Positions 35,619 through 44,277 of a stretch of DNA of 64,000 bases are shown in pieces. Source of the DNA: Caldilineaceae bacterium (GTDB lineage Bacteria; Chloroflexota; Anaerolineae; Caldilineales; Caldilineaceae); assembly GCA_022824025.1 (NCBI GenBank), contig JAJEBF010000011.1:58663-122662 (forward strand), given 5' to 3'. Every line of letters starts with the position of its first letter. Position 1 is the first letter of the stretch. Both the position numbers and the translations under genes were made by a program. Under the pieces are notes generated by a model. That model ran no database searches. It was not told the DNA's origin and saw only the letters and a list, made by a program, of their open reading frames with translations.

Positions 35619-36425
35619 ATGAAAGTACATGGTTATTCGGAACGCGGAGTCCTGAATTCGCTTCTTTACGAAATCCTGTACTCCAATAGTGGCGACGAAT
35701 TGTTAAGTCGGCTCATTTCGCGCGCCTTGTTCCCACTGACCGACAATGAGCCATTGTCTGGTGCCGCGACCGTCTTTGTCGAACAATCCTTTTCGCAGTT
35801 TGGTGACGCGGATGCAGTTATCCTCATGTCTTCGGATGGTGCGAATTGCGCCGTATTCGTCGAAGCAAAGGTTCAACGGTCGCGACCACACCGTCGGCGA
35901 CGCAGGACGAGAAAGCCAGAAAGGCTACTTATTTCTGACCAGTTTGACAAATTCGAGGCTGGAGTGCAGCGGGAGTCACAAACTGACAAGGATTTTTCCT
36001 CAAATATATTTACTCAGCTTTATCACAAACACAGGCTCGTGTCGGCGCTCAAAGGCAATGGCATTGAGGCATTGCAGCAGGGCCTTGAGTTTCCGTCGTG
36101 GTCTTTCGGGCCAGATTCGTCGCGGAAAAAAAGAAAGATCGGCCAACATCCCGTCGTTCTCCGTGCCGTCAAGCGCATTCAACAACATGCTGAAAATGTT
36201 TTCTATCTGGCATTGGTACCTGACACCGACATGCAAGTCGCAGATTTCTTTGCCAACAGGTTGTGCAAGGTACAGCTGCCTACAGTACCCGAATGGGATC
36301 CGTCCCATTTCGGCTATCTCACCTGGGCTGGGGTGAAATCCTTCTGCGAAATAAACCGACTGGTAGCAACACTCGAGGTATTTGCCCATAACCAAGGCCA
36401 GATTTTTTCCGAAAATGATGGATAG
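35619..36425 (+). CDS. Putative PD-(D/E)XK-like nuclease, uncharacterised
   Basis: A 268-residue protein of no family that I can name with certainty. A core of the form GDADAVILM...CAVFVEAKV (about residues 60-85) fits the D-x(n)-ExK signature of restriction-endonuclease-like folds, preceded by a helix with VEQSF. A basic stretch HRRRRRTRKPERLL follows. The frame opens earlier at 35544, but MKVHGYSERG at 35619 gives a natural start 8 bp after the upstream stop. It lies in an accessory patch with decayed toxin-antitoxin genes; defence or anti-plasmid function is possible. Confidence 0.6.
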   Translation: MKVHGYSERGVLNSLLYEILYSNSGDELLSRLISRALFPLTDNEPLSGAATVFVEQSFSQFGDADAVILMSSDGANCAVFVEAKVQRSRPHRRRRRTRKPERLLISDQFDKFEAGVQRESQTDKDFSSNIFTQLYHKHRLVSALKGNGIEALQQGLEFPSWSFGPDSSRKKRKIGQHPVVLRAVKRIQQHAENVFYLALVPDTDMQVADFFANRLCKVQLPTVPEWDPSHFGYLTWAGVKSFCEINRLVATLEVFAHNQGQIFSENDG

Positions 36426-36480
36426 CCAAGCGTCAAAATGAATCAGTTAATTCAAAGTAGGTCTCTACAGGAGTAGAGAT

Positions 36481-37401
36481 TTGACAGATACATCAACTCA
36501 GCCACGTACGATACCGAAGTATGGATTCGGAATGTCTGATCTTTCGGAAACTATGAAAAGACGTTTCGATTCTGCCGTGGACAATGTCTCTCTTTTTCTC
36601 AAAAATGAGATTTCGCCTAATGAGGTTAAATTGGATGCAGTCTCCGAGTTGAAGGGTATGTTTAATCGATCTCTACGGAAAGACCAATGGAACTGGTTTA
36701 CTGTATATGACAGACTCGGGCACCCGCCTCAACGAGATATGAGATTTATTGTTTCCAGGTTAGTTTTACTCCGAAAGTGTCTAAAGGAGAATGAGTATGA
36801 GCAGGCCCTTTCAATACGCAGCGAGTTAGTTCATAGTACTCTTCCTACATGGCTAAGTAATTGGAAGGATTGCACAGGAGAAACGACAAAGGAGGACGAA
36901 ACCGGGTGGCTGTATATTCTGTCGAGAAGAGACGAACCTGACATTCTCAAGATAGGAATGACTACGCGTTCTGTGGCGGAAAGGGTCAAGGAGATAAACT
37001 CAGCGACGGGTGTGCTAAGGCCATATTCTGTGAGGTCAGCTTACAAGGTAAAGTATGTCAGGAAGGCGGAAAAGATTGTTTTCAAACAGCTCTCTGATTA
37101 CCGAATTCGAAAGGATAGAGAATTTTTCCAAATCCCTTTTGCAGAAGCCTGCAAATTGATAGAATCAGAGATTTTCGCTTTCCTTACCCGGAGACAAGGG
37201 GTACTGAAGTGGTTTGACGCAAGTCGAGGATACGGTTTCATCAAGTGTATAGACCATGAACATCAAGATGTTTTTGTACATACATCTCAGATTGTAGATG
37301 TAGAAGCCAATTCAATGCGAATAGGCCAGAAAATGAAGTTTGACATTGATGCCACAGTGAAGGGGCTTCGCGCTATTAATGTTGCGCTTGTTGACGAATG
37401 A
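36481..37401 (+). CDS. T5orf172 (GIY-YIG-like) domain fused to a cold-shock domain
   Basis: A 306-residue protein in three parts. Residues 1-~135 are helical and unrecognised. Residues ~140-238 form a T5orf172/GIY-YIG-type domain (GWLYILSRRDEPDILKIGMT, RVKEINSATG, KDREFFQIP). Residues 239-303 are a cold-shock OB fold with RNP1-like RGYGFIK and RNP2-like DVFVHTSQI. The start is TTG with AGGAG 7 nt upstream. The gene is clearly AT-richer than its neighbours. A nucleic-acid-binding OB domain joined to a nuclease-like domain suggests a DNA/RNA-processing role, perhaps in phage defence; this is inferred. Confidence 0.78.
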   Translation: MTDTSTQPRTIPKYGFGMSDLSETMKRRFDSAVDNVSLFLKNEISPNEVKLDAVSELKGMFNRSLRKDQWNWFTVYDRLGHPPQRDMRFIVSRLVLLRKCLKENEYEQALSIRSELVHSTLPTWLSNWKDCTGETTKEDETGWLYILSRRDEPDILKIGMTTRSVAERVKEINSATGVLRPYSVRSAYKVKYVRKAEKIVFKQLSDYRIRKDREFFQIPFAEACKLIESEIFAFLTRRQGVLKWFDASRGYGFIKCIDHEHQDVFVHTSQIVDVEANSMRIGQKMKFDIDATVKGLRAINVALVDE

Positions 37402-37510
37402 ACGAAAACTTACGCAAATCCCGACGCTAAACGAATACCGCGAAAGCGGATGGCGTCCCGAGCTAAAAGGTGTAGTGCGTTTCAGTCTTATCTTTGGCCA
37501 ACGGATCTCA

Positions 37511-37524
37511 GAGGCGTTTGAAAA
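37511..37524 (+). repeat. Left terminal inverted repeat of the IS
   Basis: GAGGCGTTTGAAAA; matches the right end with one gap and one mismatch. Confidence 0.7.
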
Positions 37525-37584
37525 CTCCTGCTTGGTAGGATAGGGAGTAGGAACCGACCTATTCAGACTAAGCAGGAGGATATA

Positions 37585-38385
37585 TTGTTGCACGGAAATC
37601 GTGGGTACGCCAGTGATCTGACTCAACAAGAATGGGAAGTCGTCAAGCCGTTTTTGTGTTGTGAACGGAAAGGAGCGGGACGGCCGATGGAATTGGAAAT
37701 GCGGCAAGTAATGAATGCGATATTCTATGTGCTTCGCACTGGCTGTCCCTGGAGATACTTGCCGCATCATTTCCCCAATTTCAACAGTGTTTACTATCAT
37801 TTTCGCAAGATGTCCCGCAACGGAGTTTGGCAACGGATGAACAGTGCCTTGTATCGACTCAGCCGCCAGCTACAGGGACGGCAACCTGAGCCGAGTGCCG
37901 CAATCATCGACAGCCAGAGTATGAAAACAACCGAAGCGGGTGGTGTACGCGGTTACGATGCTGGCAAAAGGATCAACGGACGCAAACGTCATATCGCAAC
38001 CGACACCTGGGGAAACATGGTGGCCGTCGTTGTCCATGCAGCCAACATTCAGGACTATCATGGCGCCAGACAGCTCCTGCGTTTGCTACATCAAATCGTG
38101 CCTTCTTCACAACATATCTGGGCGGACAGCATCTATGCAAGGGCTGGCCTGGCCGCATGGATGCTGGAATCCTTTCAAATCGTGCTCGAAATCGTCAAAC
38201 GTAACCCAGAGCAAGAGGGCTTCGCTGTCCTCCCGCGTCGTTGGGTCGTCGAGCGTACCTTCGCTTGGCTCGGTCGCCATCGTCGCCTGAGCAAAGACTA
38301 CGAACACTGCACCCTGAGTAGCGAAGGCTTTGTCTACCTCGCTTCCATCTGCACTATGGTTCGTTGTGTTGCCGCCTCTACATAA
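37585..38385 (+). CDS. IS5-family DDE transposase
   Basis: A 266-residue transposase with an N-terminal DUF4096-like region (DLTQQEWEVVKPFL, RQVMNAIFYVLRTGCPWRYLP) and a DDE catalytic domain: D109 in AIIDSQS, D181 in WADSIYA and E223 in VVERTFAWLGRHRRL. The start is TTG with AGGAGGA upstream. It is complete, so transposition competence is plausible. Confidence 0.9.
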   Translation: MLHGNRGYASDLTQQEWEVVKPFLCCERKGAGRPMELEMRQVMNAIFYVLRTGCPWRYLPHHFPNFNSVYYHFRKMSRNGVWQRMNSALYRLSRQLQGRQPEPSAAIIDSQSMKTTEAGGVRGYDAGKRINGRKRHIATDTWGNMVAVVVHAANIQDYHGARQLLRLLHQIVPSSQHIWADSIYARAGLAAWMLESFQIVLEIVKRNPEQEGFAVLPRRWVVERTFAWLGRHRRLSKDYEHCTLSSEGFVYLASICTMVRCVAAST

Positions 38386-38400
38386 TTTTCAAACAGGCTC
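38386..38400 (-). repeat. Right terminal inverted repeat of the IS
   Basis: Reads GAGCCTGTTTGAAAA on the minus strand, directly after the transposase stop codon. Confidence 0.7.
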
Positions 38401-38451
38401 TCAAAGCAATTGATCCTTGGGTTGTAAACGTTAGAGAAGGAATCCAATACC

Positions 38452-38661
38452 ATGCGCCACGAAAATTGGAACTGCCCCAAATGCGACAACCTTGAATTCG
38501 AGACCGACATCTTCCAGGCCACCGGCGGCACGCTTGCCAAGATCTTCGATGTCCAGAACAAGAAATTCACCACCGTCACCTGCACACGCTGCCAGTACAC
38601 CGAGATCTACAAGTCAAGCACCTCCAACCTGGGCAATGTCTTTGATTTCTTTACCTCGTAA
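38452..38661 (+). CDS. Zinc-ribbon nucleic-acid-binding protein (PF09855-like)
   Basis: A 69-residue protein with two CxxC knuckles (WNCPKCDN and VTCTRCQYTEIYK), the layout of a small zinc-ribbon family described as putative nucleic-acid binders. Base composition is like the host rather than the AT-rich patch before it. The IS inserted ~50 bp upstream and may have displaced its promoter. Confidence 0.75.
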   Translation: MRHENWNCPKCDNLEFETDIFQATGGTLAKIFDVQNKKFTTVTCTRCQYTEIYKSSTSNLGNVFDFFTS

Positions 38662-38816
38662 ATCGTCAGAGAGCTCTTGAGAGAAAAAGTGTATCTGCGT
38701 CGGCGATGGCAGCAGCCAGGAACTGACCGGCGCTAAATCTATCTTTGCGCGGAAACTCTAACCCCAACTGCTCACCTACTGGAGCCGCCGCGCCAACTGC
38801 TGCAAAGGACACAAAC

Positions 38817-39773
38817 ATGCTGCGCGTTTCCATCTTCAAGCACCAGGCAGAACTGACCGACCAATGGCTCCTCCAGAAAGTGGCTCTCGGCGCCGACGGC
38901 ATCGACTTCGGGGGCGACACCGACATGCCCGGTGTCACCGAACAGGGCTACCCCGATTTTGACGAGGTGCGCGCCCTGCGCAAGCGCGTGCGCTCCTTCG
39001 GCATCGACATCAACCGCGTCACGCTCCCCACGCTTACCCGCGCCTACATTGACGAGCGGGTCGGCGCCGAGGATGAGCTTGACAACGCCGCCAAAGCTCT
39101 CAAAGTCTACGGCCAGGCCCGCATCCCGATCGCCCGCCAGCGCGTGGAAGGCGACGTCTTTCCGCAGATGATGGAGCAGTACCGCACCAAGCATCGCGGC
39201 GGCTACCTTGCACGCGCCGAAACACTCGTGCAGGGACCGCACGACATCCCCTCGCGCGCCGAACTGGAACGCTGGTGGGATCGCTTCTGCCATGCCTTCG
39301 AACGCCTGACACCGATCGCCGAGGAATACGACATCAAGCTGGCCGTCCATCCGTCGGATACGCCCAACATCGACACACCCTTCGGCGGCATCGGCTTCCA
39401 CCGCATTATCGACGCCTTCCCTAGCCCCAACGTCGGCTACGTCTACTGCATCGGCACCCGCTCCGAAGCCGGCGGCAGCTCGCTCGTGATCGACGAGATC
39501 AACAACTACGGTCGCAAGGGCAAACTCTTCATGCTCCACATGCGCAACGTGCGCGGCAGCCTGGCCACCGCCGGCGGCTTCGAAGAAACACTGCTCGATG
39601 ACGGCGACCTAAACATGGCCCGCATCCTGCGCGAACTGCGCAACGTCGGCTTCAGCGGCTACATCAACCCCGATCACATTCCCGACCTGCCCGGTGACAA
39701 CGAGACCCGCGACGTCGGTTGGGCCTACTCCATCGGCTATATGAAGGCGCTCTATGCCTCGGTAGTGGCTTGA
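38817..39773 (+). CDS. uxuA: Mannonate dehydratase
   Basis: Dehydrates D-mannonate to 2-keto-3-deoxygluconate in hexuronate catabolism. The 318-residue protein has UxuA-type TIM-barrel segments: LGADGIDFGGDTDMPG, PIAEEYDIKLAVHPSDTP, IGFHRIIDAFPSPN, VYCIGTRSEAGG, LFMLHMRNVRGS and GYINPDHIPDL. These His, Asp and Cys residues form the metal site. AAAGGAC lies 8 nt before the ATG at 38817; the frame opens further upstream without support. It is somewhat shorter than E. coli UxuA. Confidence 0.85.
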   Translation: MLRVSIFKHQAELTDQWLLQKVALGADGIDFGGDTDMPGVTEQGYPDFDEVRALRKRVRSFGIDINRVTLPTLTRAYIDERVGAEDELDNAAKALKVYGQARIPIARQRVEGDVFPQMMEQYRTKHRGGYLARAETLVQGPHDIPSRAELERWWDRFCHAFERLTPIAEEYDIKLAVHPSDTPNIDTPFGGIGFHRIIDAFPSPNVGYVYCIGTRSEAGGSSLVIDEINNYGRKGKLFMLHMRNVRGSLATAGGFEETLLDDGDLNMARILRELRNVGFSGYINPDHIPDLPGDNETRDVGWAYSIGYMKALYASVVA

Positions 39774-39978
39774 CCAACACGGTCGCAGTCCTTGCAGCCA
39801 GTGACCAGTTCAGAAGCGCCTTCAACCGGTTGGCGCTATCTTTGTTCAACCTCTGCAAACAGTGTAAGGTTGAGCCCACAGGCAGCGCCTCCATACCATA
39901 GAACCGGCAGGCGCGATCGACTCTTGGCGCAGTGACGAGCGTCGCCTCCGTCAAGGTACACAATCGCAGGACAGAAAT

Positions 39979-41055
39979 ATGACACTCAAAGTCGGAATCG
40001 TCGGCGCGCGCGGCATCGGTGAAAGACATGCACGCGCCTATCTGCAGGACCCCCTTGCCGAGCTGGTCGCCGTCTGCGACCTCGTCCAGGACCGCGCCGA
40101 CGAGGCCGCGCGCATGCACGGCGTGCGCGGCTACACCAGCCTCGCCGACATGCTGCGGCACGAAGAGCTCGATATCGTCGACGTCTCCACCGGCGGCGCC
40201 GAAAACGGCAGCTGGCACTTCGAGCCGACCATGGAAGCCCTGGAAGCCGGCAAGCACGTGCTGGTGGAAAAGCCGATCTCCAATCAGATCGAAGAGGCCC
40301 GCCAGATGGTGGCCAAGGCCGCCGAGATGGACCTCTACCTCGGCTGCAACCTGAACCACTACTTTACGCCTCCCGCGGAGAAGGCCCGAGAATACATGGA
40401 GCAGGGCCAAATCGGCGAGCCGGTCTACTGCCTGCACAAAATGGGCTTCAACGGCGGGGAACATACCTACAGCAAGAACAGCGCGCCCAACGCCGCCGGC
40501 TTCCCCTACTTCCATGTGAAAGCGTTCCTGGCCCACCCCTTCAGCATCATGCGCCACTTCTGCGGCGATATTACCCACGTCCAGGCATTTTTCAGCCGCC
40601 CCTCCTTTCGCGTAAAGGCCGACGACCCCATGCTTTCCGTCACCAGCATCCACCTGCAGTTTGCCAGCGGCGCCGCCGGCTACCTGCTCAGCCAGCGCGG
40701 CGACACCACCTTCGGCCTCGGCGGCTGGTGGAGTGTCGAGGTCGCCGGGACGCGCGGCACCTTCTGCATCGAGAACTGTATCGAAAAGATCACTTACTGG
40801 CCCGCCCCCACCGCAGAAGGCGCCGCGCCGCCGCAGATCACGCACAGCGGTATCAGCGACTTCAACCAGACCTTCCCCCTCCGTATCCATGCCTTCCTTG
40901 AAGATGTGAGCAACCAGGTCCCGAAGAGGGAACTGCGGGCTTCGGGACGCGACGCCCTGGCCACCCTGGAGTACACCTGGGCCGCCATTGATTCCTATGA
41001 AAACGGAGGCGCGCTCGTCCAGCCCCATCCCCTGCCGGACTACGCCGGATCCTGA
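39979..41055 (+). CDS. Gfo/Idh/MocA family oxidoreductase
   Basis: A 358-residue NAD(P)-dependent sugar or sugar-alcohol oxidoreductase. The Rossmann motif is GIVGARGIGERHARAY, the EKP motif is LVEKPISNQ, and the C-terminal half carries the usual (alpha/beta) substrate domain with HPFSIMRHFCGDITHVQAF. The substrate is not predictable. It follows uxuA by 205 bp and precedes the GH32 gene by 75 bp on the same strand, so a shared sugar-use operon is likely. Confidence 0.88.
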   Translation: MTLKVGIVGARGIGERHARAYLQDPLAELVAVCDLVQDRADEAARMHGVRGYTSLADMLRHEELDIVDVSTGGAENGSWHFEPTMEALEAGKHVLVEKPISNQIEEARQMVAKAAEMDLYLGCNLNHYFTPPAEKAREYMEQGQIGEPVYCLHKMGFNGGEHTYSKNSAPNAAGFPYFHVKAFLAHPFSIMRHFCGDITHVQAFFSRPSFRVKADDPMLSVTSIHLQFASGAAGYLLSQRGDTTFGLGGWWSVEVAGTRGTFCIENCIEKITYWPAPTAEGAAPPQITHSGISDFNQTFPLRIHAFLEDVSNQVPKRELRASGRDALATLEYTWAAIDSYENGGALVQPHPLPDYAGS

Positions 41056-41130
41056 ACAGTCGTCGCAAAGCTGCATGGCGCGACATACCGCCAGCGACAA
41101 GCTGCCAGCCGCGAAAGGATAACAACAGCC

Positions 41131-42735
41131 ATGTGCGCTGTCGAACAAACTGATTACACCTCCCTCGTGCCCCAATTTCAATTTCCCGAAACCCTGGCGG
41201 AACAGGAAGCCGTACTGTCGACCAACTCACTGATGCAGCGTCTGCTCGCCTATCGCCGGCGTTACGAGGGCGACCCCCACCGGCCCATCTACCACTACGT
41301 CAACCCGGAAAACACCCTCAACGATCCCAACGGACTCTGTTTCTGGCAGGACCGCTGGCATCTCTTCTATCAGGCTTACCCGCCCGAAGACCCCCGCCAG
41401 CACTGGGGCCACGCCGTCAGCGACGACCTGATCCACTGGCGCGATCTGCCCTATGCCATCTATCCCAACCCGGAAGAGTGCTGCTTTTCCGGCGCGACCC
41501 TGGTCGAAGAGGACCGCGTGATCGCAATTTATCACGGCACCAAGGTGGGCAACATGGTCGCCGTCTCGCACGATCCGCTGCTTCTCAACTGGGAGAAGCT
41601 CACCGGCGCGCCGGTCATTCCCATCGCCAGCGCGGACGGCTCGCCCCTGTCCTACCGCGTCTTTGATCCCTGCATCTGGAAGAAAGGGGACCACTACTAC
41701 GCCCTGTCCGGCGGCACGCTGCCCCACGCAGCCTCCGGCAGGCGTACACGAGCCAACTTTCTTTTCCGCTCGCCCAACCTGGTCGACTGGGACTATCTGC
41801 ATCCGTTTGTGGAAGACGACTGCTTCACGCGCATCGGCGACGACGGCGCCTGTCCCTACTTCTGGCCAATCGGAGACCGCCACATTCTCCTCTTTTTCAG
41901 CCATATGAGCGGCGGGCAGGCCCTTCTGGGCGATTACGACACCGAACGCGACAAGTTCGTCGTCACCTCGCACCATGAATTCAACTTCGGCCCCTACGGC
42001 CCCGGCGGCGTCCATGCCCCCTCAGCCACGCCGGACGGCAAAGGCGGCGTCTACGTCATCTTCAACATGAACCCCGCCAAGCCGACCGAAGGCTGGAACC
42101 AGATCATGACGCTGCCGAGGCGCCTATCGCTGCAGGGAACCGACAAGATCGGACGCGACACCCTGCTGGTCGAACCCACGGGCAACCTCAAGTCGCTGCG
42201 GCGGGAGCACCGTCAGATCACCGACATGGCCCTGCCCGCCAACCAGGAGATCGTCCTTGGCAGCATCAGGGGCAACGCCATCGAGCTGATGGCGGAGATC
42301 GAGACCAACGAAGCGCCGCTTGTTGAACTGAACGTCCTGCGTTCCCCAGGCAAAGAGGAGTTCACCCGCATCGCCTTCTACCGTGAACGCGGCTTCCGCG
42401 ACTGGGAGCGGTACAACGGCTGGCAGCGCGACAAACTGGCCGCCGCCACAGACAGCCTGATCTCCATCGACTCCTCCTACTCCTCCCTCGCGCCCGACGT
42501 CCGTTCGCGGGCGCCCGAGACCGCGCCGGTCTTCCTCGAACGGGATGAACCGCTGCGCCTCAGGATCTTCGTCGACAAAAGCGTCGTCGAGGTCTTCGTC
42601 AACGGCAAGCAGTGCGCGGCCCTGCGCGTCTACCCCGAGCGCGAGGACAGCCTGGGCGTTTCGCTGCGCTCGCAAGGGCAGGATGCCCGCGTCGTTTCGC
42701 TCGAAGCGTGGCAGATGGAAAATATCTATTCGTAA
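41131..42735 (+). CDS. Glycoside hydrolase family 32 protein (fructan/sucrose type) with altered motifs
   Basis: A 534-residue GH32-like five-bladed propeller plus C-terminal beta-sandwich (RLRIFVDKSVVEVFVNG). The nucleophile motif NDPNG (64-68, D65) is intact. The second motif, usually RDP, reads FDP (178-180), keeping the stabilising Asp. The third, usually ECP with the acid/base Glu, reads ACP (240-242), so the proton donor is missing at its usual place. It may use another acid residue (for example D237 or D238) or be a non-hydrolytic or altered-specificity member. No signal peptide. A partial copy lies at 43348. Confidence 0.82.
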   Translation: MCAVEQTDYTSLVPQFQFPETLAEQEAVLSTNSLMQRLLAYRRRYEGDPHRPIYHYVNPENTLNDPNGLCFWQDRWHLFYQAYPPEDPRQHWGHAVSDDLIHWRDLPYAIYPNPEECCFSGATLVEEDRVIAIYHGTKVGNMVAVSHDPLLLNWEKLTGAPVIPIASADGSPLSYRVFDPCIWKKGDHYYALSGGTLPHAASGRRTRANFLFRSPNLVDWDYLHPFVEDDCFTRIGDDGACPYFWPIGDRHILLFFSHMSGGQALLGDYDTERDKFVVTSHHEFNFGPYGPGGVHAPSATPDGKGGVYVIFNMNPAKPTEGWNQIMTLPRRLSLQGTDKIGRDTLLVEPTGNLKSLRREHRQITDMALPANQEIVLGSIRGNAIELMAEIETNEAPLVELNVLRSPGKEEFTRIAFYRERGFRDWERYNGWQRDKLAAATDSLISIDSSYSSLAPDVRSRAPETAPVFLERDEPLRLRIFVDKSVVEVFVNGKQCAALRVYPEREDSLGVSLRSQGQDARVVSLEAWQMENIYS

Positions 42736-42787
42736 CCTGCGGCCGTCCTGTGGCGACGGCCTCACTTTTCTCTGAAAGGCGCAATCT

Positions 42788-43270
42788 ATGCACATGCCGA
42801 CCCTTTATAACAACATCCTGGGAACAAGCGACTACGTAATCAAGGAGAAGACCGAGGGCCTGACCCATGCCGACAGCATGTTGCAGCTGCCCTTCCCCGG
42901 CAACTGCATGAACTGGATCCTCGGCCATATCATGGTCTACCGCATGCAATGCCTGGGCCTGATCGACGGGGTCAGCAAACCCGACGAGGATGAGGTCGCG
43001 CTCTACGGCTTCGGCTCCGAACCGATGACCGACTCCGACAAAGCCATTCCGCTCGAAACCCTGCTGGCGCGTCTCGAAACCCTGTCCGAGCAGATCGCCG
43101 CCGCGCTCGAAGTGATGCCCGAATCCCGCTTGGATGAGATCCTGGACGAGGAGCGCGGTGTCACCGTTGGTCAGCGGCTGCACTTCATGCTGGTCTATCA
43201 CGAAGCCTATCACGGGGGGCAACTCGAGCCGCTGTACGAGATGGCGACAGCGAATCGTTCTGGTCAGTGA
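42788..43270 (+). CDS. DinB-like four-helix protein, copy 1
   Basis: A 160-residue DinB/YfiT-like protein. The His triad that binds a metal is visible in GLTHADSML, ILGHIMVYR and YHEAYHGGQ. DinB-like proteins are metal-dependent thiol- or detox-related transferases of largely unknown substrate. It sits 52 bp after the GH32 gene and is strongly similar throughout to the copy at 43732, forming a tandem duplicate. Confidence 0.82.
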   Translation: MHMPTLYNNILGTSDYVIKEKTEGLTHADSMLQLPFPGNCMNWILGHIMVYRMQCLGLIDGVSKPDEDEVALYGFGSEPMTDSDKAIPLETLLARLETLSEQIAAALEVMPESRLDEILDEERGVTVGQRLHFMLVYHEAYHGGQLEPLYEMATANRSGQ

Positions 43271-43347
43271 TTATTTTCCGTTGACAGGGACTGCATCAGA
43301 AGACCCGGATCACGGGCGCCCATCCGGGGAAAGGGGAAACGACATCC

Positions 43348-43719
43348 GTGAGCGCTGCAGAGAGAACCAATAACACCTTCCTTGCGCCCCAATTTCAATT
43401 CCCCGAAACCTTGGCGGAACAGGAAGCCGCTCTGAGAACCAATTCACTGATGCAGAGCCTGCTTGCCTATCGCGAACGCTACGAAGGCGACCCCCACCGG
43501 CCCGTCTACCACTACGTCAACCCGGAAAACACCCTTAACGATCCCAACGGTCTCTGCTTCTGGCAGGACCGCTGGCATCTCTTCTACCAGGCTTACCCGC
43601 CAAAAGACGCCCGAGACGTTTCACGCAACGCTTGGCAGATGAAAACACATGTGAAGGACCCGCGGCCTGCAGTTGGAAACCCGCGGCCACACCGGAATAC
43701 AAATCAGATTTTGCTATGA
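43348..43719 (+). pseudogene. GH32 gene copy with a large internal deletion
   Basis: The first ~85 residues ([17 protein letters not shown] to FYQAYPP) copy the N terminus of the GH32 protein at 41131. The sequence then jumps to [13 protein letters not shown], which aligns with DARVVSLEAWQME, the last residues of that protein. Roughly 430 codons between them are gone, including most of the propeller and two catalytic motifs. A frame of 123 codons remains open, but no enzyme can result. Confidence 0.85.
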
Positions 43720-43731
43720 AAGGAGTTGCTT

Positions 43732-44211
43732 GTGCATTCCCCAACCCTGTATGTCAACATGCTCGGGACCGCCAATAGCGTAATCAAACAGAAGACGGAG
43801 GGCCTGACCCATGCCGACAGCATGTTGCAGTTGCCCATCCCCGCCAACTGCATGAACTGGATCCTCGGCCATATCATGGTCTATCGAGAGCAGTACCTGG
43901 GCGTGATCGACGGCGTCTCCAAACCCGACGAGGACGAGTTCGCTATCTACGGCGGCGGCTCCGAACCGTTGACCGACCCCGACAAAGCCATCCCCCTCGA
44001 AATCATTCTGGCGCGTCTCGATGAACTGTCCGACAAGGTCGTCGCCGCGCTTGAAAAGATGCCCGAATCTCGTCTGGATGAAGTGTATGATGAGGAACGG
44101 GGTGTCACCGTCGATCAGCGGCTGCACTTCTATCTGGTCTTCCACGAGGCCTACCACGTGGGGCAGCTCGAGCCGCTGTACGAACTGGCGATCGCAAACG
44201 GCAAGAATTAG
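43732..44211 (+). CDS. DinB-like four-helix protein, copy 2
   Basis: A 159-residue paralogue of the preceding DinB protein, with the same His triad (GLTHADSML, ILGHIMVYR, FHEAYHVGQ). GTG 43732 is chosen because it aligns with the start of copy 1 and AAAGGAG lies 6 nt upstream; an earlier in-frame TTG at 43726 lacks this spacing. It follows the deleted GH32 copy, so the pair GH32-DinB was duplicated as a unit. Confidence 0.82.
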   Translation: MHSPTLYVNMLGTANSVIKQKTEGLTHADSMLQLPIPANCMNWILGHIMVYREQYLGVIDGVSKPDEDEFAIYGGGSEPLTDPDKAIPLEIILARLDELSDKVVAALEKMPESRLDEVYDEERGVTVDQRLHFYLVFHEAYHVGQLEPLYELAIANGKN

Positions 44212-44277
44212 CGTTCAGTTGGCGTTGACCAGTGAAGCCCAGCCAACCGCTGACCGCTGAAAACTGGAGTCAAAACC

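Larger units (their letters stand above)
37511..38400 (+). mobile_element. IS5-family insertion sequence (IS1031-like)
   Basis: An 890-bp element with one transposase gene. The imperfect terminal inverted repeats are GAGGCGTTTGAAAA at 37511-37524 and, on the other strand, GAGCCTGTTTGAAAA at 38400-38386. Both ends abut TCA (37508-37510 and 38401-38403), fitting the 3-bp TNA target duplication of the IS1031 group. The transposase frame is intact, so the copy is likely recent. Confidence 0.8.

Noticed and set aside
39664..41181. A 505-codon minus-strand frame opposite the Gfo/Idh/MocA gene.
   Set aside because: Shadow of a clear oxidoreductase gene; no ribosome binding site or domain.
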